Shown here in pieces: positions 35,548 to 46,889 of a stretch of DNA of 64,000 nucleotides. Each line of letters opens with the position of its first letter. Position 1 is the first letter of the stretch. The notes under the pieces are model-generated. The model was not told where the DNA came from, ran no database searches, and was given only the letters and a program-made list of their open reading frames with translations. The DNA lies in the NCBI GenBank assembly GCA_026122225.1, contig JANEZZ010002677.1:992001-1056000 (forward strand). Direction: 5' to 3'. The DNA comes from Heloderma charlesbogerti. Lineage: Eukaryota; Chordata; Lepidosauria; Squamata; Helodermatidae. The position numbers and the translations under genes were made by a program.

Positions 35548-36056
35548 AGTCCCTGACCTCACACTTACCTGCGTCGGAGATCAGGGACCATCTCCTGCTC
35601 CTTGAGCTCCAAGCTTTTGGAAATGGGGAGGGGAGTAAGGGTTTGTTTGCTGCTGACTGGCTGAGGCACTCCAAGACTATCAAAATGGCCATCGCCAATG
35701 TCCACCTCTGGGAACAGAGGGAAAGTCTGGGACTCACTTGGGCACTGGCTAACTGAGATGCTGTAAGTGCCTTGGCCGGCCACCTTCAAAATGGTCAGTC
35801 CCAACATCATCTACCTTGGAACTGCAGAGGGTGATGGGGATCTTGTTCACTGTGCTGACACCTCTGAAGTCCCATACAACTGCCCTCTCTCAAGCTGCAA
35901 GCTAGAGACAATGGCTGGGGCTCCTTTGGTTGCCCCTACCAGAGCATGATGAAAGAGAAATGTAGGTTCCTCGACATAGACTTAAGATTTGCACAGAATG
36001 AAACAAGCATACTCTTTCATATGATAGCTTGTTTCTTCATTTGGGGGGGGTGTATG

Positions 36057-36103
36057 AATATATATATATATATATATATGAATATATATATATATATATA
36101 TAT
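36057..36103 (+). repeat. (TA)n microsatellite
   Basis: TA run interrupted once by TGAA. Confidence 0.9.
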
Positions 36104-36264
36104 TTCTACAGAAAAGTTTCTTTCTCATGCTGCAGAAGACAGAAGAATCAGTAACAGGCAACAGGATTTGAGCATTGTACACATATAAAGGAATTGCAGT
36201 TGCCTAATACTGTAGATTATTTTACAGTTATTGGAAAGCATTTTGTAGGTATGAAAGGCACTGA

Positions 36265-36389
36265 GGATGCAACCCTATGTATGTTTAGATAGAAAAACGT
36301 CCTGCAGTTCCCAGCATTCCCCATGGCTGGCTGGGGAAAGCTGGGAGTTGTAAGGCTTTTTTCTGTCTAAACATGCATAGGATTGCGCC
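36265..36389. mobile_element. GCAATCC-terminal palindromic MITE
   Basis: GGATGCAACCCTATGTATGT pairs with ACATGCATAGGATTGCGCC. The centre is AGTTCCCAGCATTCCCC / GGGGAAAGCTGGGAGTT. Confidence 0.8.
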
Positions 36390-36404
36390 TTAAGACAGTA
36401 TTTT

Positions 36405-36580
36405 AAAACCTTGTCTTAAAAAGCTTTTAACTCTCTTGGTTACAACATATTACATTGATTTTAGTACTTTGAACTGTTTTCATTGTAAGTTTTTTTATTT
36501 ATTGTATGATTTTTTGTAAGCTACTTTGAGTTTTCTTTACAAATAAAGATGGAGTGTACATTTTAAAATAAATAAATAAA
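36405..36580 (+). mobile_element. L2-like LINE 3' end
   Basis: It contains TTTTTTGTAAGCTACTTTGA and ends in AATAAATAAATAA. A 26-bp unit with ATTCCAGCAACA is then duplicated at 36568-36619. Confidence 0.5.
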
Positions 36581-37436
36581 ATTCCAGCAACAGAATAAAT
36601 AAATAAAATTCCAGCAACACTGATGGATATGACCATTCTACAGAGAAGATACTTCTAAGAAACATGATCTCAACTTCATACACCTTTGTTTGAGAATTTC
36701 TACATAGAATCACATGATTCATAAAGTTCAAGTTCAGTGGTAGGAGCCAAAATGGGACATTCCAGGGGCAAGGTGGAGGCAGTTGGAGTCAGCTTTGGAA
36801 TTTAAAGCCCCTCCCTTTCCCTGAGAGGAGCCAGGATCAAGGCCCTCAGCTAGGCCAGCAAAGCTGCTACACCACACAGCTCCCACCCTGGGCAATGAGC
36901 CAGCAGGACTTTGGAAGTGGCGGGGGATCTGCAACTTCATTCCCCACCCCCGACCCCAGTTAGGACTGCTCAGTTAGTCAGATGTGGGGAGGGCAGGGAA
37001 TAGGCAAATAAGATATGGAGATATGGTTTAAGCTGAAACTTTTTTGTTCATTTTTGAGATGTTTACTTTAATCAAAACATAGCATTGGACAGACTCCAGT
37101 TTTGAATTAGTTGTGTGACAAATGACTGTGTGAGGTAACTGCGTGTGTATATATGTATGCAATGAGCCTCATTTTTTTTCACAACAATGCTACATAGCAT
37201 TATGAAATCTTACTATGAGTCAAATGCTGAAGTAGAAAACTTTTTCCTTGTCTGAAACAATGGATAAGGCCTAAACACTTATGACAAATAAACACAGTTG
37301 GATTTTGCCAAATTCTTCCTTCAATATGTTAATAATACTGATATCACTGCTTATTTCTGTATGCTTTCTATACAACGGAGATAAAATGAAACTAAGCAGC
37401 AAATGTGGGGCCTTGAATTTAGGCTTTACAACTATA

Positions 37437-37605
37437 GGGTGCGATTCTATGGATGTTTAGACTTCCATAGGGTGCGATCCTATGGATGTTTAGAGAGAGA
37501 AAAGTCCTACAACTCCGAGTATTCCCCAACCAGCATGCGGAACGGCTGGGGAACACTGGGAGTTGTAGGACTTTTTTCTGTCTACACATCCATAGGATCG
37601 CACCC
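37437..37605. mobile_element. GCAATCC-terminal palindromic MITE with a duplicated left end
   Basis: GGGTGCGATTCTATGGATGT is followed 32 bp later by GGGTGCGATCCTATGGATGT, so the left end is present twice. The single right arm is ACATCCATAGGATCGCACCC. Confidence 0.8.
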
Positions 37606-37644
37606 ACAGTCTCTTAAACATAAATGGTTGGTTCCAAACTAAGG

Positions 37645-37760
37645 CTGTAATCCTATGCCCTCTTACCTAAAAGCAAGCCTCACTGTAATCTTATACACCT
37701 GGGAGTAAGCCCCATTGAAGTTGGTGGGGCTTACCGCTGAACAGACATGAACAGGATGGT
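37645..37760. repeat. GACTTACT/AAGTAA family repeat (copy 5)
   Basis: GGCTGTAATCCTATGC begins and TGGGAGTAAGCCCCATTGAA with GGGGCTTACC follows. Confidence 0.5.
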
Positions 37761-38053
37761 GCTGTAAGTTAGTCATAATTTAGTCCAATTGAAATCAACA
37801 GGGCTTCAATTAGTCATGACTAACTTGTCCCAGTGATCTAAATGTGACTAAAGCATGACTAAGGGTGCTCCCAGATGGAGGTCTCCTAGCCAGAGATATA
37901 AAATTTCTGGAAATTTTGAGGCAGTGGGGAAAAACTTTTTTTTCCCCCTGGGGTGTTTTGGAAAAATTGGAAATCTTCAGAAAATTGAAAAATAAGCAAT
38001 ACTTATTTTTTTAGCACTCTTTACAGATCTAAAGTCGCTTTGTTGCTTTAAGA

Positions 38054-38167
38054 CAGCCTTCCCCAACCTGGTGCCCTCCAGATATTTTGGACTTCAGCTC
38101 CCATCAGACTCAGGGAGCATGGCCAATGGTCCAAAGCATCCGGAGGGCACCAGGTTGGGAAGGGCTG
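38054..38167. mobile_element. hAT-type palindromic MITE (copy 6), best preserved
   Basis: Ends CAGCCTTCCCCAACCTGGTG and CACCAGGTTGGGAAGGGCTG are inverted repeats extending through CCCTCCAGAT / ATCCGGAGGG. The 8-bp flanks CTTTAAGA and CTTAAAGC agree at 6 positions. This is what hAT insertion leaves. Confidence 0.8.
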
Positions 38168-38179
38168 CTTAAAGCAGCC

Positions 38180-40025
38180 TTTCTGTTCCTAAAGTTATTT
38201 TATGTATGACTTAGTTTGTTCATAAAATTATCATTATATTAAAAAAACAGTTAAAAGTAAACTCAGTTAGTAAATTTGTAATTATTGTCTGAATAGGTTA
38301 GAACTACATTAAATGACTGCTACAACACCAGAAACACAGGACTCTACAGAACAAAACGCAAGCTGTCAAGAATGCACATTTACTGTTAAGAATAATGTCA
38401 AGAACTCTACTCACATGCTGGGAAACTGAGCATAAACGTCTATCAGTAAAATATACTTTAGATCAATAACTTTAATAAGGAATGAAAGAACTAACTATGC
38501 TGGGAATCTTACAAAGAGGATTAAAAATATTTTTCCCTATGGCTTCATTATTTACAGACATTTTACATCTCCAGTCATTCTATAAAAGTATTCTTATTAC
38601 ATAGTTTTAGAACTCATTTTGGGGGGAGTAAAAGCTTGGTAACAATATATAAATACTTTGTCTTCAATTCTAAAAGAAAATATTTCATAATCCAAAACTG
38701 TTCAATTTTTCAGAAAAAAATAAAAATGGTCCTTGAGGAAAAAAACAGGGAAATTTTTTTCTTAATTTTTCCAGGTTTTTCCTAGGCTGTCGCATCTTTA
38801 CTCCTAGCACTACCAATGAGAAGGCATCGTGCAGCTATTCTGTCTTTTCTTTCTCAATGGATTATCTACAATAAGAAAAAAGACAGAAGAAACAGTGGGA
38901 AAACACGGGAGGGTTACACCCTCCTAGTTTATGCAAGTTCAAGTATTAGAATGCACTTTTGCGCAGGAAATATGTGGCTTACAAAATGAGACATGAATTT
39001 AAATCAATGATTACACTGTCTTCTTCCTTGATGATTTAAAATCAATCCACAGTGAACAGTACAGAACAAAGAGGAACAAATGATAACCAACAATGAAGAA
39101 CAAACAAAAGTGAACACGAAGTAATGGTGCAAATATACCCTGAGCCTCTGGGAACCAACAGCCTCCATACGAACACACCAGGCACTTTCAGAGGACTGTC
39201 TCCCCAAGCAATCCTACCACCACCACTCAAGAAATGCTATTGTTGCTATTGTGTATGTAGGGGTGTTCCCTTCCTGCTTTCTCTATGCACTAGGAAGTTG
39301 GTCAAGGAGACGCAATTTTGCCATCACTCTCAGTTCCTAGAACTAATAGATGATTGCTCTTCCACTGTAAGCTACATTCAGAACTGCAGTTGACTTAACT
39401 CACTGTGCATCTTCTGTAGCTATATGCCACTATGTTCCATCAACACCAGTGCCCTTAGCACTACTCCTCCATCTTTTTAAAGGTGCTTTTGACATGAGTA
39501 GTGGCTTATCTGGCAGCTGAACCAATCAGAGCTCAGCACGCATGCACTAAGCCCTTTGTTGTGGGCGCCATTTTTTATCATACATTTAATTTTTAAATCA
39601 GTCTTTTAATTAGCATTAAAACACTTTCCTGGCTATTTTAAAAAATGAAAATAACGCTTAAATGAAAGAGTGTTGGAGCATTATACCCCTATAACGTAAT
39701 ATACAGAAATGTTTTTGTTTAATTATTATTACTGGGGTATAGCACTATATCCCATATAATACTTTTTCTTTAAAGTAACATTCTAGCACTGTAGAGGGAC
39801 AGTGCTATACCATTATTAAAGATGGAGTTAAAAGCTCCCCTGCACCTGACGGTTGTCTTTTGGTATGGCTTTAGGAATGCAGTGAGATGTATTAACAGCA
39901 GTGTTACAACAATATATAGGAGGCATTTGGAGGCCCATAAATAGCAACAGGACTCCATGAGAACCACAAATTATGATGATTGCCTCAGTATTTACAGAGA
40001 GAGTAAGAGAGTGTGAGTCCTTTAC
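38180..40025. other. No recognised gene
   Basis: AT-rich intron sequence without a repeat or exon I can name. Confidence 0.4.
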
Positions 40026-40032
40026 TTACTGA

Positions 40033-40143
40033 GGACACAATCCTATGCATGTTTAAACAGAAAAAAGTCCAACAACTCCCAGCATGCCCTAGCCAGGGAG
40101 TTGTCGGGCTTTTTTTTGTCTAAACATGCATAGGATTTCACCC
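40033..40143. mobile_element. GCAATCC-terminal palindromic MITE
   Basis: GGACACAATCCTATGCATGT pairs with ACATGCATAGGATTTCACCC. CAACAACTCCCAGCATGCCC lies in the left arm. Confidence 0.8.
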
Positions 40144-40205
40144 TTACTTGTTTTTATCCTGCCCTTCCTCCAGGGAGCTCAGGGTAGTAGAAATATACCG
40201 AGGTC
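40140..40205 (-). mobile_element. Fragment of the tRNA-type SINE or LINE tail
   Basis: TTTTTATCCTGCCCTTCCTC and CAGGGAGCTCAGGGTAG resemble the ATCCCGCC...AGCTCAGGGC end of the SINE family at 2105 and 44447. Confidence 0.45.
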
Positions 40206-40879
40206 ATGTTTATTTGTTTTATTATTTTTAACATATCCTGCTGTTCCTCAGAGAACCCAATGCTCTCATCCAGGTAGTGATCAGGTCTGTATCCAACAGT
40301 GTATGCCCCAGACTATTCACTGGGCCCAAAGTGTTGGGTGGGATCCTGCCCAAGTGCCTCCCAGGGCCTAAGCACCTCCTAGATGCCTTGGTGCTTACTG
40401 CTTTCCCCTCCCTCACGCTGTCCTTACAATATACAAATATTGTATCGCCACAGGAAACACCAGGAGGGCCCTCCTCACCCCTGCACTTCAGGGCAATGCC
40501 TTTATAACCAGCGAATTTTATTTTATTTGTTTGGCCTGAGGGAGCTCCCAATGCAGCCCTACACCTCCTAAAGAGCTGAACAACTCCGGAGGCCCCCTGG
40601 GAAAGAGGGCATTTCTGAGAAGACGTTGGGGAAGTGGTGGGCAGGCATCGAGCTCTTGGGCGGATCTTTGTGGCCTGTCCGTGGGACAATATGGGAGGCC
40701 AGCGGGATGCCCCCAACTACCATTTGCAAGGATCCTGAGGGGACCAACTTCGTTTCCTCTGGCCTCTGGAAAGACAATGCCCGGCTATGAGGGATGGCAG
40801 CTGGGCTGAAAGCGTCGAGCATCCCCAAAGGGGGGCGACAGGGAAGCGGGGAGTCTCCCATTGTTTCTCTGTAACCTTC

Positions 40880-42110
40880 TATGGGCCCCCCGCTGTTTTC
40901 AAAAGGTCCCGCGCAGCATTCCAACTTGTCTCGACCCAATTTAGACGCGAAAGAGGCTCGTCTGCCAAGGCAACCCGGGCGCGGCGCGGCGCGGCTACCT
41001 GGGGGATGACCCTCTTTGCCGCGGCAAGCTTCCTTTCCGCCGCGTCAGATGCACGAAGCGCTCTGCGAACGAGGCATCTGGCGGGCCCGGGGGGTCCCCA
41101 AAGGCCCCCGGAGAAGCGGCCCGTCGGCCGCGCCGTAACTCCTGCGTTCCGGAGCCGTCGGAAGAAGGCGCCCACGCCTCCCCACGTCAGCCTCGGAAGA
41201 GCGCTGCAGAGGGGCGTCCCACTCCCTCTCCAGCGGGGCGCGCCGCGACGGCGCAGCGCGGACCCGGCTGGCCAGGGAGGGGCCCGCGCCCCGCGCTGTG
41301 GCTCTGGGACGTGGGAAGGAAGGAAGGAAGGTGCGTGGGGACGGGGCAGCCCCGGCTCGGGAGACGAGCACCCGCCCCAGCCCCGCACTCACGCTGCTGT
41401 TGTCGCCGGTCCAGTGCACCATCGCCTGGTTGTGAGCCGCGTCGCCTTTGAGGACGAAGGAAGTACTGAGCAGGGAGGCCGCCTCCGGAGCGCCCGCGCC
41501 GCCATCCCGCCATCCCGCCGCCGCCGCCCGCGGGCTGCTCCGTCTCCGGCGACCGCCCCAGCAGGCTCCCACCACAAGCGCCGCCAGCAGCAGCAGCCGC
41601 AGCAGCAGCCCCGCGGCCACGAGGCCGCGCGCTCCGCCGGCCCGGCGCGCTGCGGGCGCCATGCTCGGCCTCCGATGCGCCGCCGCCGCCGGGCTTGGAT
41701 GCGAGTCTGGCAGAGGAGGGAGCGGCTGAGCCCGCGACGGAGGGCGCGTCGCGTTGTTGCGCTGCGTGGGAAACAACGTGCAGGGGCTCCACGCCCAGCG
41801 CGGAGCAGCGCCGCCCTCTGCCGGCCGGCCGCTGGGGCTGGCCGAGCGCGGGAGCCGAGCGGACCGGAGTGGGCGCCCTCCCCGCGGGCGCGACGCAGCC
41901 CCGCCGCAGGACGAGCGCCAGCGCCCCTTCAGCGCCGGCAGACGACCTCCTTCTTCCCGTGTTGCAGCCCCCGCCAGACGGGTCTGAAGACTTGGAGCGC
42001 CCCCTCCGTTGCGAGTGAGCCCCGCGGCCCCAAAATCTCGTCGCCAGCTGAGAGCCATTCCCCCGAGGCACAGTGCAAGAGCCGCCACGGGCCGGCCGTC
42101 TCCGACCTCA
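40880..42110 (-). promoter_or_regulatory. SORCS2: CpG island over the SORCS2 promoter and exon 1
   Basis: The sequence changes abruptly from AT-rich intron to very GC- and CpG-rich DNA here and back to ordinary composition at about 42.1 kb. The island covers exon 1, its donor and several hundred bases upstream of the start codon. It includes a short (GAAG)n run at about 41314-41331. No TATA box is evident near the start, as expected for a CpG-island promoter. The transcription start cannot be placed by eye. Long open frames on both strands here are a consequence of GC content. Confidence 0.8.
41393..41662 (-). CDS. SORCS2: SORCS2 exon 1 coding part (signal peptide and start of the VPS10 region)
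   Basis: SORCS2 is a type I membrane receptor of the VPS10 (sortilin) family. It acts in neurons with p75NTR/Trk receptors in proneurotrophin signalling and trafficking. This exon encodes 90 residues. After a basic start, residues about 14-37 form a leucine-rich hydrophobic signal segment, followed by an Arg cluster (RRRR, about 38-41) compatible with propeptide processing. It ends with [19 protein letters not shown] and TGDNSS, which matches the remembered start of the SORCS2 mature region. NSS is an N-glycosylation sequon. The start was chosen because the signal segment follows directly and the context GAGCATGG is a good Kozak site. The exon ends at AGCAGC before the donor GTGAGT (41392-41387), phase 0, and joins the exon at 11192-11259. 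The N-terminal low-complexity part is shorter than in human. The frame stays open upstream, with another in-frame ATG near 42058, probably 5'UTR. Confidence 0.88.
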
Positions 42111-42319
42111 AGACGGGGATTCCGAGCAGTCCCCTCCCAGAGGCTATAGGATTCCTCTCGATGATGTCAGATGTTACGTGGCTAAGAGCTGAAGGACATT
42201 TCTGTCGTTTTTTAGACTGTTTTGGTTCTGTTATATTATTGTAATAAGCATTAAAGTAGCTTTTCATTCCAACAATGAGTGTGGTGTTTGTTTATGACTT
42301 ACTGCATCATTCCCATTTA

Positions 42320-42753
42320 GGGAGCAATCCTGTGGCCTCTAGTCAGCAGCTAGACAGCCACAGGATATGTCCCGGGAACTGACCTTGGAGCCCACTCTCT
42401 GAGGTCGGTTCCCGGAGAACCGACCTCCCCCCCTGCACTGCCTTGCAGGTGGCTCGGAACAGCCCCATGCTCGGAAGAGGAGCGTGGAGTTGCCGAAAAG
42501 GGGCGTTCCAGGGGGTGTTCTGGGGCAGGGAAGGCGGAAATGCCAGTATGACATATCTTACGTGTTGTCCGGCAGCTGCTTCCCCTGCTCCGCCTTCCTG
42601 CGGCTAGACAGCCGAAATCAGCTGTCTAGCCGTAAATGCAGGGCCGCTGAATCGCAGAGGGGACGATCCCCTTCGTGCTTCTCCTGCCCCGCATTGGATA
42701 GGCGGTTGCCTCCAAGTTCAGAGGCAGCTGCCTATCCCCATAGGATTGCGCCC
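42320..42753. mobile_element. Harbinger-like non-autonomous element (copy i), 434 bp
   Basis: Ends GGGAGCAATCC and GGATTGCGCCC are flanked by TTA on both sides (42317-42319, 42754-42756), the 3-bp duplication usual for PIF/Harbinger. Each end carries its own hairpin (GTGGCCTCTAG...CAGCCACAGG and GATAGGCGGTTGCC...GGCAGCTGCCTATC). A second copy in opposite orientation is at 55413-55815. It starts about 660 bp upstream of the SORCS2 ATG. Confidence 0.75.
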
Positions 42754-42760
42754 TTAGAAG

Positions 42761-44180
42761 TGCGTGACTGGTGGATGTGGTTGCTTCGGCTCACTTGGAA
42801 GTTGGCTTTCCGGTTCATTTTCTGGAATACAGACTATTGCCCAGAACATGTACTGGAACGTGGTTTCTGTGGAAGTTTTGTGGCTTATTCTAGGCTGACC
42901 ATATTTCCTTGAGACAAAAACAAGATATTGGGATGACAAAAACGGGACGAGGTTTTTATTACAGCAGAGAGTTCTGCTGTAATTAAAAAATAGCTAACAG
43001 CCTGTTGAACCGAAATATGAGTCTGAAAAGCCCGAATCAAACTGAATGTCAGGCAGAATGAATCTCTTTGGGCGGAATGATGGTAGAAATAACTGTAAGA
43101 CTCACCCTCCTGGCTCCCACATGCTGAATGGGGCTTAGCCACCGCCTCTTGAATTCCCCACCACTGCAGGCAAGCCAGGGGGCGGGGTCTGATCGTAGCC
43201 AGCTCAAGAAGCCTGGCCCTGGCTGGACAAAGGAAATGGGACTTCCTCTTTCGTCACGCTAGTAGTTTTACTGCACACATTGATTAGCATAGAGCCTTAT
43301 GATAAACGCGTTAAGTTTTTTACAAAAGAAACCGGGACAAAATTGACATATTAAAATGTTGGGATGGTCGGGAAATATGAAAAAAGGGTACTGTCCCATT
43401 TAAAACGGTACATGTGGTCAGCATTCCCATCTAGTCATGTGTGACTGGTGGATGTGAGTGGTTTGGATCACTCAGAAGTTAGTGTTCTGGGCCTTATTCC
43501 AGAATATTCCACAGAGCCCTGAGTGTCCATTGAGGCCAATGGAAGTCCCCCCCCTCTTAGTTTAATTGCCATGCATAGGGCAGTTTTCAAGGGGGATTGC
43601 AGCAGGGGAGGGAAGGGTTAACTTGCAGCAACATCCCCCCACACACACCTGCCATCTTTCGCTGTATGGCAGTTAAGTTTAGAAAAAAAAACTTTTTTCC
43701 ATTGGTTTGGGATGATCAAGGGCGGAGTAAAAATTAACTGAAGAATCTATTTTATGTGAGATTATTTGGATGAGAAATTAATTGGCTGGCTCTGCCTTCT
43801 ATGAAATTTAAATAATCCTAGTAACTATTTCTAAATCTGCAGATATAAATTAGCATATGCAGATTTTATGCAGATCCCTGCCCCACAGGCCTGGGCCCTG
43901 AATCTTTTAAGTGCCTAACAATACCCCTGCCTCCCATACAGTTATGTATGACTAGTGAATTTCTTGCTTTGGTCCACTCAAAAGTTGGCATTTCAGGCTA
44001 TCTTCCAGAATACGGACTATTACCAGGAATGGGTACTGGAATATGGTTTCTGTGGAAGTGTTATGGTTGAGTGCATCACCCCCATCTAGTAATGTGTGAC
44101 TGGTGAATTTGGTTGGATTGGCTCACTCGGAATTTTGTGGTCCAAGCCATTCCATTCTGTTCAGAATGGGTTCTGGGCAT
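42761..44180 (+). repeat. Locally repeated unit, four diverged copies
   Basis: Copies at about 42761-42890, 43430-43512, 43943-44066 and 44091-44180 share TGTGACTGGTGGATGTGG or close variants, then TTGG.TCACTC.GAAGTT. The longer copies also share CCAGAATACGGACTATT and TACTGGAATATGGTTTCTGT. They are all in the same orientation. I do not recognise the unit, and the open frames across it are short. Confidence 0.6.
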
Positions 44181-44446
44181 TATAGGGTTAATAATAATAC
44201 ACTATTGCAAGGGTCTCAGTCCTAAAATATTGTTCTCAGGTGTCTCTCACACTGCCATTGTGTATGGTGTGTTTGTTTTTTTAACCCATTCCAGCTTTTA
44301 CACCATCCCTTCATGGACCCATCTGGAAAATGACATTAACAGTAGAAGCAGCTACTCCATCTTCTGGTGAGAATACAACCTGGTATTCACCTCCATTGAG
44401 GAACAGTACAGCTTGCTTCTGAAAAGATCCAGGCACATTTGGGCAC

Positions 44447-44625
44447 ATTTCATTTTTATCCCACCCTTCCACCAGGGAGCTCAGGGTGACGTATGTGGTT
44501 CCCCACCTTTATCCTCTCAACAAGCCTTTGAGGTAGGCTATGCTGAGAACTACAGGAATTAGCATATGACTCTGGGCTGTTCAAGCTAAAAACTGCACTA
44601 GTATAACAAGATCTGGGCTATGCTC
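44447..44625 (-). mobile_element. tRNA-type SINE body, antisense
   Basis: TTTTTATCCCACCCTTCCAC, CAGGGAGCTCAGGGTGACGT and TTTGAGGTAGGCTATGCTGA match the SINE family at 2105. The tRNA-like end is poorly kept. Confidence 0.5.
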
Positions 44626-44734
44626 ATTCAGACATCCAGCACCCTGCCTACAGCAATATCCAGCACAGGATGCCCCCACCAAAAGGGCAGGTACAGGAGA
44701 ACAAATCGAAAGGCTGAATATATGGGACCTGGTG

Positions 44735-44900
44735 TAGCATAGGGGGAATGAGACTAGGCTACAACTCTGGAAGTCCCTGAGTCAAATCGCACTTCCCTTA
44801 TAAACTGAGTACACAGCCTTGGGCAAACATCAGTGGCAGCCCCCATATGCAGTATGGAGATAACTGCCTTGAATTAAAGTACTAGAGGGTAAGTATGAAG
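44735..44900 (+). mobile_element. MIR-like (CORE) SINE
   Basis: The tRNA-like start (GGTGTAGCATAGGGGGAATG, GAGTCAAATCGC as B box) is followed by CCTTGGGCAAACATCAG and ATATGCAGTATGGAGATAAC, the order of the MIR body. Confidence 0.5.
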
Positions 44901-45574
44901 AATTAGTGAAATAGTGCAAGGTGCCTGTGCCAGATTTTTGGCAGTTCTCCCCTCCTCCAGCATACCACCACCATCATCACCATCTGGTACTAAAAACTGT
45001 GACCATATGCTTATTGGCAACTCCTCCTTCATCCTAAAATTCTAGGTATCTGTTGCGTACCATGGATGAGATGTTCCTATGTAGGTTATATTGAGAAGGC
45101 AAGACAAACTGATGTCATTGCCACAAGGGGGGTGGGGCAGGAAAGCATCTTCCATAATACAAATTTCATAAGCTTTCAGATACACTTTGTTAATTGATAT
45201 AAAGTTTATACCAAGTAACATATAATCTCTGAAGTCTTATAAAGCAATCCCTTGGAGACAAAATTAAAAGACAGTAATTGTTCTGAGCATAATTGTTAGG
45301 GCTCGCTGCATTTCATACCATCTTACATTAATGTACACACTCAGATACTTACAGTTCAAGACATAAAAACAAGACAGATTGTCAATACAGTATGATGGTT
45401 AAATACATTGTTCCTAATATATACGCTTGAGTGCAAGGCTGTGTGCCTTGTCCTGCACACAGGGAGAATGGGCTAGCTAGAATTAGTGCGATGCCTCACC
45501 CTCTTCTCTCTTCCCTTCCCCCATCATCCACCCACAGTACGTGATCAATCACTAGTGTCAGAGTAGACAGATGA

Positions 45575-45905
45575 GAAACCACTGTGGGCGAATTTCCCTG
45601 TGGGCTTTTTCATTGCTGTGGCAGCCACCATTCTGAATATTTAAGCCTCAGTGGGGTACACCGTAGCTTGTTGTTACATGCGAACTCACCAAGGGTGGGT
45701 TGCTGGGGTGGTTGACAAGCCACCCAGAACCCATGGGCTGTTTTAGCATTGAGTGTGGCTTGCCAACTACCCCAACAACCCACTCTCACTGGGTTCACAC
45801 ATAACAACAAGCTATGGTGCGTCCCCACTGAGGCTCAAATATTCAAAATGGCGGCTCTGCCACAACTAAAAACTCCACTGGGAAATTCACTTATGGTGGC
45901 TTCTC
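45575..45905. repeat. Fold-back element with arms of about 155 bp
   Basis: The left arm (GAATATTTAAGCCTCAGTGG, TAGCTTGTTGTTACATG) is the reverse complement of the right arm (CATAACAACAAGCTATGG, CCACTGAGGCTCAAATATTC) over about 150 bp. The spacer is about 25 bp. It is probably a MITE. Confidence 0.8.
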
Positions 45906-46389
45906 ATTACATGCAAACCTGGTCAATTGCTCTGTTCAGACATAATGGGCAACCATGGTTTCCCACTATGTGAATGTGCCTGTATGAACCTTGGGCTCAC
46001 CTCCTCCCTCTCCCCCCTTTTCCTCTTTTACACCCATAAGAAGACTGAAAGAAAAACTAACCACAGTTCCCCATGACATCTGAACTGTGTAATCTGGCTT
46101 GTTTAAACTAAAATGATGATTTAAATTTATGTGTCATTTCCCACCGCAAAAAGCAGTCTCAGAGTAACTTACATGCACAATACAGGAATCCATTATTACT
46201 ATAACATGAGTGGATCAATATAAACCACAATCAGCACAACAATTCAAATGTTTAAAATGCCATAAAAACATAATCTAACAGTATGAAAAGTGTTCATCCA
46301 CAAACACATAAAAATCTTTGATGTGGAGTGGTATATAAATATTATAAATAAATCAAATCAATGCAACCTACCCCCACTCACAGCCTAGA

Positions 46390-46880
46390 ATGAACATCAC
46401 AAAAGCAGCCCACAACGTTTGGGCCATAACTAATGTCCAAACGCCTGAAAAAATGCCTGGTGCCGAAGAGATGACCATGTTGGTGCCAGATGAGCTTCCT
46501 TGGGGACAGCGTTCCATAAACATGGGGCTATCACTGAAAGGCCCCATTCCCGAACTGTCACTCCCACCCCCAAGCTTCTCTCAGAGGGAACATACCAAGA
46601 AGCTGAACTCAGAGACCGGGTAGGTTCATATGAGGAGAGGCGGTCCTTGAGGTACTGGGGTCCCAAGCCATGTAGGGCTTTATAGGTTAAAACTAGCACT
46701 TTGACTTTGGCCTGGAAACAAACTGGCAACCAGTGCAGGCAAGCCAGAACTGGGATTGTACGTTCACATTGCCTAGTCCCAGTCAACAACCTGGCTGTTG
46801 AATTCTGCACTAGCTGCAGTTTCTGAACCATCTTCAAAGGCAGCCTAACATACAATGCATTGCAGCAATCTAACCTAGCG
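46390..46880 (-). mobile_element. L2-like LINE, C-terminal end of ORF2, antisense
   Basis: The minus strand has one 141-codon open frame: KMVQKLQLVQNSTARLLTGT, ERTIPVLACLHWLPVCFQAK, ALHGLGPQYLKDRLSSY, SLGVGVTVREWGLSVIAPCL and WNAVPKEAHLAPT. These are the hallmark segments of the end of L2 ORF2. The reverse-transcriptase core is missing. Confidence 0.8.
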
Positions 46881-46889
46881 ATTTAGTGA

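Larger units (their letters stand above)
11260..41392 (-). other. SORCS2: SORCS2 intron 1
   Basis: This interval of about 30.1 kb lies between the exon 1 donor (GTGAGT) and the exon 2 acceptor (TTTTAG). I found no other exon in it. It is filled mainly with LINE, DIRS and DNA-transposon remnants, listed separately. Confidence 0.85.

Noticed and set aside
40787..42244. A 485-codon plus-strand frame across the CpG island
   Set aside because: It is antisense to SORCS2 exon 1, rich in Arg/Ala/Pro and caused by the GC content. No domain, and no splice or start evidence.
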